Assembly: GCF_034661175.1 (NCBI RefSeq)
Contig: NZ_CP141058.1
Coordinates: forward strand, 3,410,001 to 3,474,000
DNA length: 64,000 bases
Reading direction: 5' to 3'
From: Nocardioides renjunii
GTDB taxonomy: Bacteria; Actinomycetota; Actinomycetes; Propionibacteriales; Nocardioidaceae
The notes beneath the pieces were generated by a model, which was given only the letters and a program-made list of their open reading frames with translations, was not told the origin of the DNA and ran no database searches. A program made the translations under genes and the position numbers. Of this stretch, positions 10,533 through 19,200 are shown piece after piece. The number at the start of each line of letters is the position of its first letter. The first letter of the stretch is position 1.

Positions 10533-11138
10533 ATGGCTGACGACGGGGCGGACCGGGGGGCGTACACGATCGCGGAGCTGACGGCCGAGACCTGGCCGGC
10601 GTTCGACGACCTCGTGCTGCGCCACAACGGGATCTTCGGCGGCTGCTGGTGCATCTGGTTCCATCCCGACAGCGAGGAGCGCGGCCAGGGCGCGGAGGCC
10701 AACCGCGCCCTCAAGCGGCGCTACGTCGAGGCCGGCGCGGCCCACGCGGCACTGGTGATGGACGGCGACGAGGCGGTCGCCTGGGCGGAGTACGGCACGC
10801 CCGCCGAGCTGCCCACGCTGCACCACCTCAAGCAGTACGACGCCGAGAAGACCGGCGACCCCGACTACCGCATCACCTGCGTCTTCGTCGACCGGCGCCA
10901 CCGCCGGCGCGGCGTCACCGAGCTCGCGATCCGCGGCGCCCTCGACCACATCGCGGCCAGGGGTGGCGGCGTGGTCGAGTCCTACCCCCACGACCTCACC
11001 GAGCAGACCAAGAAGATGTCCTCGTCGTTCCTCTACAACGGCACCCGGCGCCTCTACGAGCGGCTCGGCTTCACCTACGTGCGGCCCAAGGGGCTCAAGA
11101 ACTGCGTGATGTCGATCGAGGTGCCGGCCCGACCCTGA
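10533..11138 (+). CDS. GNAT-family N-acetyltransferase
   Basis: A 201-residue acyltransferase of the GNAT fold. The acetyl-CoA strand and P-loop are seen as YRITCVFVDRRHRRRGV (about residues 110-126). An unusual Cys/Trp-rich segment near the N-terminus (FGGCWCIWFHPD) marks a subfamily that is widespread in actinobacteria. The substrate is unknown. It follows fumC by 41 bases on the same strand. Confidence 0.85.
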   Translation: MADDGADRGAYTIAELTAETWPAFDDLVLRHNGIFGGCWCIWFHPDSEERGQGAEANRALKRRYVEAGAAHAALVMDGDEAVAWAEYGTPAELPTLHHLKQYDAEKTGDPDYRITCVFVDRRHRRRGVTELAIRGALDHIAARGGGVVESYPHDLTEQTKKMSSSFLYNGTRRLYERLGFTYVRPKGLKNCVMSIEVPARP

Positions 11139-11174
11139 GGACCGGACGCGGGAACCGGCGCGAGAACCGGCTAC

Positions 11175-11339
11175 TCAGGCGAGGCGGCGGCGGTCGGTGG
11201 GCCGGCCGCGCTCCTGGGCCATCTCGGCGACGACCTCCCTGCGCGCCCGCTCGCGGGCCTGCGCGAAGTAGGTCTTGGGGTCGGCCAGGGCACGGGAGAT
11301 GCGGTCGTCGCGACGGGGCTTGACCAGCTTCTGCGCCAT
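11175..11339 (-). CDS. Small conserved basic protein (54 aa)
   Basis: A 54-residue, strongly charged protein beginning MAQKLVKPRRDDRISRALAD with a long predicted helix (YFAQARERARREVVAEMAQE). A good ribosome site (AAGGAGGA) lies 6-13 bases upstream of ATG 11339, and the codon use matches real genes of the region. I do not recognise a named family. It has no signal peptide or membrane segment, so it is likely cytoplasmic. Confidence 0.7.
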   Translation of the reverse strand: MAQKLVKPRRDDRISRALADPKTYFAQARERARREVVAEMAQERGRPTDRRRLA

Positions 11340-11448
11340 GACACGTCCTCCTTCGACGGACCTCCGTGAACCTGCTTCCACTGTGCCACACGGTTCCAGC
11401 GACACACTAGACAACGGCTCCGACACGTCCGCCGCACGCGCTCAGCGG

Positions 11449-12216
11449 TCAGGTCCGCTGGGCGAGTGCGGCGGCCAGCGCCGACGCCATGAGCCCCAGC
11501 ATGTGCAGGTCGTCGTTGGTCAGCGCGCCTGCCTCGAGCGCGTCGAGGGTGAGCATCCCGTAGGCGGTGTCGGCGGTCGCGACCGAGATCGAGATGAAGG
11601 TCTTGTAGTCGCGCGGCTTGGTGGTGTCCCAGCCGGGTGGCGGGTCCGTGTCGATGTCGGGGCACAGGAGGTTCTCCCCCCGCAGCACCATCGCGATCGC
11701 CGCCTCACCGGCGGGGTCACCGGGCGTGAAGGTGGTGGTGGGCGACCCGGAGCGACCCGCCGCGAGGCGGGGGACGAGGCTGGGCGGGTCGCCGTCGGTG
11801 AGCTCGAACCAGCAGGCACGCGAGCGCTCCGACCCGATGAGGTTGGAGGCGGCGGTGAGCACGAACGGGATGGCCTGGGCGATGAGCTGCTCGCGCGCGG
11901 GCTTGCTCCGCTCGGCCGAGATCTCGCCGAGGATGCGGAGCACCGGGTCGAGGGCGTCGTTGATCGTGGCCCGGGTGTCGGTGCGTGCGTCGAGCTCGCG
12001 CTGCTCGGAGGAGCGCTCACGGCGCTTGGCCGCGATGGCGAGTCCCTGCGGGATGAGGAACGCCATGCCGGTCACGACGAGCTGGAGCGCGAAGAGCAGC
12101 GCCTCGGTCCACCCGTCGGACCTCTGGGCGGCGTAGGCGGCGGCCGGCGAGGACACGACGCAGGCGAGCGCGACACCGAGCCACAGCGCGTCGCGAGGCG
12201 CGTCGGGCTCGGGCAT
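11449..12216 (-). CDS. Membrane protein with C-terminal GAF-like domain
   Basis: A 255-residue protein with two N-terminal membrane helices (about residues 12-30 and 38-62), a charged helical linker (KRRERSSEQRELDARTD) and a GAF-like sensor domain from about 100 to 250. The end, KTFISISVATADTAYGMLTL followed by DALEAGALTNDDLHMLGLMA, is typical of GAF folds. No output domain (HTH, kinase, cyclase) is attached. It may sense a small molecule or redox state for a separate partner; the ligand is unknown. Confidence 0.75.
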   Translation of the reverse strand: MPEPDAPRDALWLGVALACVVSSPAAAYAAQRSDGWTEALLFALQLVVTGMAFLIPQGLAIAAKRRERSSEQRELDARTDTRATINDALDPVLRILGEISAERSKPAREQLIAQAIPFVLTAASNLIGSERSRACWFELTDGDPPSLVPRLAAGRSGSPTTTFTPGDPAGEAAIAMVLRGENLLCPDIDTDPPPGWDTTKPRDYKTFISISVATADTAYGMLTLDALEAGALTNDDLHMLGLMASALAAALAQRT

Positions 12217-12302
12217 GGGGGGTGTCCTCGGGCAGGCTCGTGCGGGTCAGGACGAGACGGTACGCCTCGCCACGGACGCTGGGATCCGGGCCGGGAGGCG
12301 GC

Positions 12303-13022
12303 TCAGTACCAGTTGTTGGCCTGCTTGAAGCTCCACGCGCTGCAGGGGGTGCCGTAGGTGTCCTGGATGTACTCCAGGCCCCAGCGGATCTGTGACTCGG
12401 CGGAGGTCATGTAGTCGGCGGGGAGCTCGTGCAGCTGGGTCAGCGCCTGCGGGATGCCGTACGCCGACGAGGTGGGGTTGTCCGCGTCGACGCGCCAGTC
12501 GGACTCGCTGACGTAGAGCTGGTCGAGGCAGGAGAACTGGTCGGCCGAGAAGCCGTAGGCCGGCAGCAGCGCCCGGGCGATGTCGCGCGGGTCGCCCGCG
12601 GACAGCCTCTGCGACCGGGTCACGGCCGACCCGGCCGACATCTCCAGCGCGGTGGCCTTCGTGGCGTCCGTCCGGCGGGCCGAGCGGGAGGCGGTGCCGC
12701 GCTGCGAGCGCTGCTCGAGGGCCGCCGCGGCGTCGGACGAGGACGGCGCCTGGGCCTCGGCCGCACCGGCCGCGGCGTCCGTCGGAGCGGTCTGCGGCGT
12801 CGCGGTGGACGTCGCGCTGGATCCGGTGGCCACGTCGGCGGCGGCCGGCGCCAGCGTGCCGGTGTCGCCGGCCAGCACGCCGCCGGTGACGCTCACGCCC
12901 GTCGCGACGGCGGCGAGGCCGGTCAGCGCCACCCCGGTGCGCAGGGCGCGACCAGGCGCGCGCGTGGCCTTGTGCTTGCCGGGGGCGCGGTGCTTCGGAA
13001 CGTACTTGTCAGGCTTCGACAC
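12303..13022 (-). CDS. Secreted lytic transglycosylase-like protein
   Basis: A 239-residue exported protein. A basic N-terminus (MSKPDKYVPKHRAPGKHKAT) leads into a hydrophobic signal/anchor at about residues 30-52. Then comes a long Ala/Ser/Thr-rich low-complexity linker to about 140. The C-terminal about 90 residues form a compact SLT-like domain (FSCLDQLYVSESDWRVDADN, then SSAYGIPQALTQL and WGLEYIQDTYG). The Glu in YVSESDW is the candidate catalytic acid and two Cys (FSCLD, GTPCSAW) may pair. Such proteins cut peptidoglycan during growth or resuscitation. Its leader (13023-13325) is long. Confidence 0.85.
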   Translation of the reverse strand: MSKPDKYVPKHRAPGKHKATRAPGRALRTGVALTGLAAVATGVSVTGGVLAGDTGTLAPAAADVATGSSATSTATPQTAPTDAAAGAAEAQAPSSSDAAAALEQRSQRGTASRSARRTDATKATALEMSAGSAVTRSQRLSAGDPRDIARALLPAYGFSADQFSCLDQLYVSESDWRVDADNPTSSAYGIPQALTQLHELPADYMTSAESQIRWGLEYIQDTYGTPCSAWSFKQANNWY

Positions 13023-13157
13023 AGGGGCTCACGGGGGGGTCGAGGGCAGGGGTGTGCACGTCGCTGACGCTCTGACGTGCGGCGACCGGGCCGACTCGCG
13101 CAGCAGGACGGGCGGTGCGGGGGTGCTCCAGGCCCTGCCGGCGACCGATGTCACGGA

Positions 13158-13195
13158 ACGGTCACGAGCCACCATGCATGAGCGCTGGTGACCGT
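13158..13195. repeat. Inverted repeat in transglycosylase leader
   Basis: Eight-base arms ACGGTCAC / GTGACCGT separated by 22 bases, with a partial CCACC/GGTG extension inside. It lies about 136 bases upstream of the transglycosylase start. It could be a transcription-factor site or a leader hairpin. I looked for a c-di-AMP (ydaO-type) riboswitch, which often precedes such cell-wall hydrolases in actinobacteria, but its conserved core was not recognisable. Confidence 0.4.
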
Positions 13196-13256
13196 GCAAA
13201 CCGAACTGCACAATTCGTCGTGCCCCTTGCGTCACATCCGTCCCAGCAGACGCACG

Positions 13257-13305
13257 GACCCCGTGTGTCGCAGGCGGCGTGCTGTCACCTGCGACACACG
13301 GGGTC
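13257..13305. terminator. 18-bp perfect hairpin downstream of phoH-like gene
   Basis: Perfect 18-bp stem (13257-13274 with 13288-13305, outer bases GACCCCGTG/CACGGGGTC) and a 13-nt loop, 20 bases past the phoH-like stop codon on the minus strand. No T-run follows, as is common for actinobacterial terminators. The rest of 13023-13325 holds only the inverted repeat above and presumably the transglycosylase promoter; no gene is evident. Confidence 0.7.
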
Positions 13306-13325
13306 GCGCCATCCCTCGGGACGCC

Positions 13326-14672
13326 TCAGAGCGTGACGTCCTCCAGCATCTCGGTCACCAGCGCCGCGATCGGTGAGCGCTCCGAGCGGGTCAGGGTGAC
13401 GTGCGCGAACAGCGGGTGGCCCTTGAGCTTCTCCACCACGGCGACGATGCCGTCGTGCCGGCCGACCCGCAGGTTGTCGCGCTGGGCGACGTCGTGGGTC
13501 AGCACGACCTTGGAGTTGGCGCCGATGCGGGAGAGCACCGTCAGGAGCACGTTGCGCTCCAGCGACTGCGCCTCGTCGACGATCACGAACGCGTCGTGCA
13601 GCGACCGGCCCCGGATGTGGGTCAGCGGGAGCACCTCGAGCATGCCGCGGTCCATCACCTCGTCGATCACGTCCTTGCCCGTGAGCGCCCCGAGGGTGTC
13701 GAAGACGGCCTGCGCCCAGGGCGACATCTTCTCGTTCTCCGACCCCGGCAGGTAGCCCAGCTCCTGGCCGCCGACGGCGAAGAGCGGGCGGAAGACGACG
13801 ACCTTCTTGTGCTGGCGGCGCTCCAGCACGGCCTCGAGCCCGGCGCAGAGCGCCATCGCCGACTTGCCCGTGCCGGCGCGTCCGCCGAGGGACACGATGC
13901 CGACCTCCGGGTCGAGCAGCATCTCGAGGGCGACGCGCTGCTCGGCGGACCGGCCGTGGACGCCGAACGCGTCGCGGTCGCCGCGCACGAGGTGCACGCG
14001 CTTGTCCGCACCGACCCGGCCGAGGGCCGTGCCTCGCTCGGAGAGCAGGACCAGTCCGTTGTGGCAGGGCAGGTCGCGGGCCTCGGCGAGGTCGATGACG
14101 CCGTCCTCGTAGAGCTCGTCGAGGTCGGCGGCGGGCACCTCGAGCTCGGTCATGCCGGTGTAGCCGGAGTCGCTGATCGCCTCGGCGCGGTACTCCTGCG
14201 CGTCGAGGCCGACCGCGGAGGCCTTGATCCGCAGCGGCAGGTCCTTCGAGACCAGGGTCACCTCGTGGCCCTCGTCGGCGAGGTTGCGCGCCACGGCGAG
14301 GATCCGCGTGTCGTTGTCGCCGAGCCGGAAGCCGGACGGCAGCGCCTGCGGGTCGGTGTGGTTGAGCTCGACACGCAGGGTGCCTCCCTCGGAGCCGATC
14401 CCCACCGGCTTGTCGAGGCGGCCGTGCACGACCCGGAGGTCGTCGAGGGCCCGCAGGGCGGAGCGGGCGAAGTAGCCGAGCTCGGGGTGGTGCCGCTTCC
14501 CCTCCAGCTCGGTGATGACGACGACCGGCAGCACGACCTCGTGCTCGGCGAAGCGGGTGAGCGCACCGGGATCGGCGAGCAGGACGCTGGTGTCGAGGAC
14601 GTAGGTCCTGCGGCCCTCGGAGAACGCGGTGGACGGGCGGGCGGAGCTGGGCGATGAGGTCTTGCTGGCCAC
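13326..14672 (-). CDS. PhoH-family ATPase with N-terminal PIN domain
   Basis: A 448-residue fusion of a PIN RNase domain (about residues 22-160; [18 protein letters not shown], with acidic residues in ITELEG and GDNDTR) and a PhoH-type helicase/ATPase domain (about 235-448; Walker [10 protein letters not shown] at 263-271, Walker [10 protein letters not shown]). PIN-PhoH proteins of this type unwind and cleave RNA in mycobacteria (PhoH2). GTG at 14672 is preferred, with an AAGGGG ribosome site 6 bases upstream; a longer frame to 14705 lacks a good site. It ends in a strong hairpin. The fused layout fits a stand-alone RNA-processing enzyme rather than a separate VapC toxin. Confidence 0.92.
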   Translation of the reverse strand: MASKTSSPSSARPSTAFSEGRRTYVLDTSVLLADPGALTRFAEHEVVLPVVVITELEGKRHHPELGYFARSALRALDDLRVVHGRLDKPVGIGSEGGTLRVELNHTDPQALPSGFRLGDNDTRILAVARNLADEGHEVTLVSKDLPLRIKASAVGLDAQEYRAEAISDSGYTGMTELEVPAADLDELYEDGVIDLAEARDLPCHNGLVLLSERGTALGRVGADKRVHLVRGDRDAFGVHGRSAEQRVALEMLLDPEVGIVSLGGRAGTGKSAMALCAGLEAVLERRQHKKVVVFRPLFAVGGQELGYLPGSENEKMSPWAQAVFDTLGALTGKDVIDEVMDRGMLEVLPLTHIRGRSLHDAFVIVDEAQSLERNVLLTVLSRIGANSKVVLTHDVAQRDNLRVGRHDGIVAVVEKLKGHPLFAHVTLTRSERSPIAALVTEMLEDVTL

Positions 14673-14892
14673 GACTAACCCCTTGCTGCGGGTCGGCGCG
14701 CGCACTCCTCGCCCGGCCCGATGTCATTCAACGGACCGGAGAGCTCCCATCTGAGTGCTCAAGGACTGCCTCCCGGTTCAGCAGGCTTCCCCACCTGCCG
14801 ATGTCGCGAAAGTACGCCCGGCGCCCACCCGATCCGGGGCGACACGCCCGAACGCGAGGTGACGAGCAGATGACGTCTGCCGGGGGGCCGGC

Positions 14893-15672
14893 TCAGCCGC
14901 CGAAGCGGCGCTCGCGGGCGGCGTACGCACGGATCGCCCGGAGGAAGTCGACCCGCCTGAAGTCGGGCCAGAGGGCCTCGCAGAAGTAGAACTCCGAGTT
15001 GGCCGACTGCCACAGCAGGAAGCCGCCGAGGCGCTGCTCCCCCGACGTGCGGATCACCAGGTCGGGGTCGGGCTGGCCCTTGGTGTAGAGGTGGTCGGCG
15101 ATGTGCTCGACGTCGATGATGTCGGCCAGCTCCTCCAGCGAGGTGCCGCGCGAGGCGTGGTCGGCGAGCAGGGCGCGGACCGCGTCGGCGATCTCGCGCC
15201 GCCCGCCGTAGCCGACGGCCACGTTGACCAGGATTCCGTCGATGTGCCGGGTCGCCTCCTCGGCCGCCTTGAGGCGCTCGGCGGTCTCGGTGGGCAGCAG
15301 GTCGAGCGCTCCCACGGGATGGATCCGCCAGCGCCCGGCCTCGGCCAGCGACTCGACGGCGCCCTCGATGATCTTCAGCAGGCCGGTCATCTGCTCGCGT
15401 GGGCGGTTGGTGAGGTTGTCGCTCGAGAGCAGCCACAGCGTCACGACCTCGACCCCCACCTCCTCGCACCAGCCGAGGAGCGGACGGATGTTGTCGGCGC
15501 CGGCCTGGTAGCCCTCGGCGGTGTTGAGGCCCACGGCCTTCGCCCACCGACGGTTGCCGTCGAGCATGACCCCCACGTGCTTCGGGATCTGGTCGTGGGG
15601 CAGGAGCTTCACCACCCGGGACTCGTAGGCCGGGTAGAGCACCCGTCGTACGGCGTCCTTCACGTTGACCAC
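14893..15672 (-). CDS. Isoprenyl transferase (cis-prenyl diphosphate synthase, UppS family)
   Basis: A 259-residue cis-prenyltransferase that condenses isopentenyl diphosphate to make Z-prenyl diphosphates for lipid carriers. The catalytic motif is HVGVMLDGNRRWAK with Asp38; further conserved blocks are LWLLSSDNL and the C-terminal DLVIRTSGEQRLGGFLLWQS. The DGNRRWA form and length are closest to the mycobacterial short-chain Z,E-farnesyl diphosphate synthase Rv1086, rather than the longer undecaprenyl/decaprenyl synthase, so a short product is likely (inference). The GTG start at 15672 faces the divergent trhA gene; this pairing with a hemolysin III gene is common in actinobacteria. Confidence 0.92.
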   Translation of the reverse strand: MVNVKDAVRRVLYPAYESRVVKLLPHDQIPKHVGVMLDGNRRWAKAVGLNTAEGYQAGADNIRPLLGWCEEVGVEVVTLWLLSSDNLTNRPREQMTGLLKIIEGAVESLAEAGRWRIHPVGALDLLPTETAERLKAAEEATRHIDGILVNVAVGYGGRREIADAVRALLADHASRGTSLEELADIIDVEHIADHLYTKGQPDPDLVIRTSGEQRLGGFLLWQSANSEFYFCEALWPDFRRVDFLRAIRAYAARERRFGG

Positions 15673-15766
15673 GGTCCGAGGATAACCGCGATGTGACCGA
15701 GTCCTCGCGGGAAGACCAGCGTGCCTTGTGCCGGTTTGGGTACTTTCTAGTCATGGAGACGACCTC

Positions 15767-16492
15767 ATGACGCAGCGCGAGCGCGTCGAGCACGCCGTCG
15801 AGCGTGCCGGCGAGGTCGTGTCCGACAAGATGGCCGAGGTGAAGCCGAAGCTCCGGGGCTGGCTGCACGCCGCCACCGCACCGCTCGCGCTCGCCGCCGG
15901 CATCGTCCTCGTGGCCCTGTCCCCCACCGCCTCCACCCGCATCGGCTCGGCGGCCTTCGCGCTGTCCGCGCTCCTCGTCTTCACCGTGTCGGCGATCTAC
16001 CACCGCGGCACCTGGTCGCCGCGCACGTGGGCGTTACTGCGCCGCTTCGACCACGCCAACATCTTCGTGCTCATCGCCGGCACCTACACGCCGTACGCCC
16101 TGCTCTTCCTGCACGGCTCCGCCCGCACGACGCTGCTCGTCACCGTCTGGGCCGCGGCCATCGGTGGGGTGCTCTTCCGGGTGTTCTGGACCGACGCGCC
16201 TCGTTGGCTCTACACGCCGATGTACATCGCGCTCGGCTGGGCGGCGGTCTTCTTCATTCCCCAGTTTATGCAGGGGGCCGACAAGTTCAGCTCGGACATC
16301 GCCATCGCGTCGCTCGTGCTCGTCGCGGCGGGTGGCATCCTCTACACGGTCGGCGGCCTGGTCTACGGCCTCAAGCGGCCCAACCCCTCGCCCCGGTGGT
16401 TCGGGTTCCACGAGGTGTTCCACTCCTTCACGGTGCTGGCCTTCGCCGCGCACTACGTCGGGGTCTCGCTCGCGACGTACTCGCTGCGTTGA
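15767..16492 (+). CDS. trhA: PAQR-family membrane protein TrhA (hemolysin III)
   Basis: A 241-residue integral membrane protein with seven helices. The PAQR/hemolysin III signature residues are present: S-x3-H in VSAIYHRGTW, Asp in RRFDHANIF, and H-x3-H in GFHEVFHSFTVL near the end. These residues are thought to bind a metal in a hydrolase-like site, and bacterial TrhA affects membrane energetics and fluidity. ATG 15767 is chosen over an upstream GTG because GGAG sits 8 bases before it. The N-terminus is amphipathic (ERVEHAVERAGEVVSDKMAE). Confidence 0.92.
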   Translation: MTQRERVEHAVERAGEVVSDKMAEVKPKLRGWLHAATAPLALAAGIVLVALSPTASTRIGSAAFALSALLVFTVSAIYHRGTWSPRTWALLRRFDHANIFVLIAGTYTPYALLFLHGSARTTLLVTVWAAAIGGVLFRVFWTDAPRWLYTPMYIALGWAAVFFIPQFMQGADKFSSDIAIASLVLVAAGGILYTVGGLVYGLKRPNPSPRWFGFHEVFHSFTVLAFAAHYVGVSLATYSLR

Positions 16493-16494
16493 TG

Positions 16495-16597
16495 GCCCTC
16501 GCTCCGCTCGGGCGTGTTCGGCGCCCCTGAGGACGTCGTCTGTGCTGTCTGCCCTCGCTCCGCTCGGGCGTGTTCGGCGCCCCTGAGGACGTCGTCT
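16495..16597 (+). repeat. Two 47-bp direct repeats in the trhA/DUF1353 convergent gap
   Basis: Bases 16495-16541 and 16551-16597 are identical 47-mers separated by 9 bases. An inverted, slightly shortened relative of their second half lies at 16661-16680 (GACGACGTCGGGCGCCGAAC), so fold-back structures are possible. The repeat contains CTCGCTCCGCTCGG, a common intergenic motif in high-GC actinobacteria. The 191-base gap has no gene; the repeats may act as a bidirectional terminator. Confidence 0.85.
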
Positions 16598-16683
16598 TCC
16601 CTCCTCGCTCGACGGCGCTGCCTCGCTGCGCTCGTCACGCTTGCTCGCTCGTCAGTCCAGACGACGTCGGGCGCCGAACTGCC

Positions 16684-17619
16684 TCAGCTCAACGTCACCA
16701 GGCCGAAGGTGGTGATGGCGGCGACGACCACGGTGGCGGCGAGGGTCCAGCCGAGGACGGGTGAGCGCCGGGCCAGCCGCTCGAGCGCGAGGTAGGTCGC
16801 GCCGATGGCGGCGAGGCCGAGGGTGACGTGGAGCAGGACCGCGAGCATGACGCCCGCGATCGCACCGGCCATCCGCAGCCGCCCCCACAGCAGGCTGAGG
16901 GCGAGCGGGAGCACGATGGCGCCGGACAGCCCGCCGAGCGCCTCCACCCACCAGGCGCGCTCGCCCATCCACGGCACGTCCACCGCCCCGGGCCACGACC
17001 GGTCGACGAGGTCGCCGGTCGCGCTGTAGCCGAGGTAGAGGACCGTCGCGATCGTGGTGCCGGCCGCCACCCGGTAGGACCAGTGCTTGGCCCGCGACCA
17101 CGGCACGGCCCGTCCCACGAAGACCGTCGCCACGGTGACGGCCGTCCAGACGATCCAGCGCCGGATCACCCCGGTGCCGGTGTCGGCCATCGCGTCGCGG
17201 AAGACCCGGTCGGCCGCGACCCGGTCGACGACGTGCCCCTCGGTGGACACGTACGACGTCGGGTCGTCGCGGCCGGCCACCAGCGCGTCGTGGAGCAGGG
17301 CCGCCGGCAGGTGCGCGCCGGTCTTGGGCACCAGCCAGGTGAACAGCGCCGGCACCGAGGTGAGGTCGGTGCGGAAGTGGGCGTCGGCGGGCACGAGCAG
17401 CTCGCCGAGGTGGCGGTCGCGGTAGGCGATGCGCCGCTCGAGCTCGAACAGCTCGACGTCCTCCTCGGCGTGCCGCTCCAGCACGATGCGGGGGTCCGAC
17501 CCCGGGTCCGGCGGCTCACCGGGCCCGTCCTCGGACGGCAGGGTGCCCCCGTCGTAGAACCGGCGCGGCTCCTGGGCCACGCCCGCGCCCACCCGTCCGT
17601 CGCGCTCCCGAGATCGCAT
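16684..17619 (-). CDS. DUF1353 domain membrane protein
   Basis: A 311-residue protein with a DUF1353 domain at about residues 35-140 (FRTDLTSVPALFTWLVPKTG, then HLPAALLHDALVAG) followed by about five membrane helices (150-311). DUF1353 is best known as a small phage-associated domain; here it is fused to a membrane region and no phage genes are near. The function is unknown. The ATG start faces the divergent NmrA-like gene. It could be read as an enzyme-like cytoplasmic head on a membrane anchor, but no catalytic residues are established. Confidence 0.8.
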   Translation of the reverse strand: MRSRERDGRVGAGVAQEPRRFYDGGTLPSEDGPGEPPDPGSDPRIVLERHAEEDVELFELERRIAYRDRHLGELLVPADAHFRTDLTSVPALFTWLVPKTGAHLPAALLHDALVAGRDDPTSYVSTEGHVVDRVAADRVFRDAMADTGTGVIRRWIVWTAVTVATVFVGRAVPWSRAKHWSYRVAAGTTIATVLYLGYSATGDLVDRSWPGAVDVPWMGERAWWVEALGGLSGAIVLPLALSLLWGRLRMAGAIAGVMLAVLLHVTLGLAAIGATYLALERLARRSPVLGWTLAATVVVAAITTFGLVTLS

Positions 17620-17709
17620 GGCGACAGTCTGGCGGCGCGGACCGACACCCGACAGGCCTCGACGGGTGCGAGCGGTCCGGTCTTGCCCGGCTGACTAGCC
17701 TCGGTCGTC

Positions 17710-18569
17710 ATGGAGCCGCAGCGCAGGATCCTCGTGACCGGAGCCCGGGCCAAGACCGGCGACCCGCTGGCCCGCCTGCTGGTCGCGCGGCCGGGTGTCG
17801 AGGTGCTCGGCGGGAGCAGCGACCCGGCGACCGTCGACCTCCCCGGCGTCGTGCCCACCGCCTTCTCCTGGGACGAGCCGACGACCTGGGGCAGCGCCAT
17901 CGGTGACGTGGACGCCGTCTTCGTCGTCCGGCCCGACCGGCCCGACGCCCCCGAGCTCATCGCCGGACTGCTGGGCCAGGCGCCGGAGGACGCCCACGTC
18001 GTCCTGCTCTCGGAGCGCGCCGCGGACTACGCCGCGCTCGACCGCTGGGGCCTGCGGTGCGAGGACGCGGTGCGCTCCGGCCCCCGCAGCTGGACCATCC
18101 TGCGGCCGAGCTGGTTCATGCAGGTCCTCACGGATCCCCGCTTCTTCCGCGACGCCGTGACCGGCGACGCCGAGCTGCCGTTCCCCGACGGGGCGGTCGG
18201 CTGGCCTGGATCGACGCGCGCGACATCGCCGCGGTCGCCGAGGTGGCCCTGCTCGACAGCGACCACCGCGGCAGCGTCCTCGAGCTGACCGGGCCGGAGG
18301 CGCTCACCCTCGAGGAGACCGCCGGGCTCCTGTCGCCGCTCGCGGGCCGCCAGGTCACCCATCGCCGGCAGACCGTCGCCGAGGCTGTCGTCGGCATGGA
18401 CGGCTTCGACCGCGAGCTGACCGAGATGACCTACGAGCGGGTCCGCGCGGGCGCGTTCGCCGAGGTCACCGGTGAGGTGGAGCGGGTCACCGGCCGGCCG
18501 CCGCGGAGCCTCGCGACGTTCGTCGAGGACGTCGTCGCCGGCCTCGACGGACCGCCGACCGTCAGCTGA
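17710..18569 (+). pseudogene. NmrA-like NAD(P)-binding protein, frameshifted
   Basis: An atypical short-chain dehydrogenase of the NmrA / ergot-alkaloid-reductase-like group, normally about 285 residues. The first frame (from 17710) reads RRILVTGARAKTGDPLARLL through PSWFMQVLTDPRFFRDAVTG and LPFPDGAVG, then turns to nonsense. The natural continuation RLAWIDARDIAAVAEVALLD to the C-terminus at 18569 is in another frame. The switch is at about 18195-18200, in GGGGCGGTCGG, and fits loss of one base. Either the gene is inactive or the base call is wrong. The 3' end overlaps the convergent HAD gene by 8 bases, as expected for an originally intact gene. Confidence 0.85.
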
Positions 18570-19200
18570 CGAGGGGCAGCAGCGGCCGCAGGTCGTCGTG
18601 CACCTCCGCCGCACCGGCCTCGGTGAGCACACGCGGGTCGTGCGTCGTGGCGATGCCGTGCACGCGTCGTACGCCCGCAGCGACCGCCGCGCGGACCCCC
18701 GCGGGCGAGTCCTCGGCAGCGAGTGCCTCGGCCGGGTCCGCGCCCAGCCGCTCGCAGGCCAGGGCGAAGCCCGCCGGGTGCGGCTTGCCGTCCGCCACGT
18801 CGCGCGCCGTGACGACGAGGTCGACGCTCTCGAGCGTGAGGGACAGCGACTCGACGAGGGAGCGCTCGACCCATGCCGGACCGGCGGAGGTCACGATGGC
18901 GACGGGCACGCCGGCGGCGCGCGCCGCCTCGATCAGCTCGCGCGCCCCGGGCACGGCGCCGGCCGCCTCGTCCGGGACGTGCGTCAGGACCTCAGCGAGC
19001 ACGGCCTCGGGGTCGAGGCCGGCCCACGGCCCCGGCTCGGTGGCGAAGACGTCGGCCGCTCGGCGGCCCGTGAAGATCGTCAGGTCGGGGACGTCCCACC
19101 CCTTGTGCGCGAAGAAGGACTCGTAGCCCCGGCGGTGCAGCGGCTCGGAGTCGACGAGCGTGCCGTCGAGGTCGAGCAGCAGGGCCGACACCCGGGTCAT
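18562..19200 (-). CDS. HAD-superfamily phosphatase (subfamily IA)
   Basis: A 212-residue haloacid dehalogenase-type hydrolase. Motif I is LLLDLDGTLVDSE (nucleophile Asp10, acid/base Asp12), motif II VAIVTSAG, then KPHPAGF and motif IV AEDSPAGVRAA. It resembles sugar-phosphate phosphatases and beta-phosphoglucomutase-like enzymes. Its ATG overlaps the PTS IIA stop by 4 bases, placing it last in the operon deaminase-IIB-IIA-HAD. That context suggests it dephosphorylates a sugar phosphate arising during amino-sugar uptake, preventing toxic build-up (inference). Confidence 0.9.
   Translation of the reverse strand: MTRVSALLLDLDGTLVDSEPLHRRGYESFFAHKGWDVPDLTIFTGRRAADVFATEPGPWAGLDPEAVLAEVLTHVPDEAAGAVPGARELIEAARAAGVPVAIVTSAGPAWVERSLVESLSLTLESVDLVVTARDVADGKPHPAGFALACERLGADPAEALAAEDSPAGVRAAVAAGVRRVHGIATTHDPRVLTEAGAAEVHDDLRPLLPLVS

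Noticed and set aside
13023..13256. A c-di-AMP riboswitch before the transglycosylase gene
   Set aside because: The context is right but the conserved core sequence could not be found by eye.
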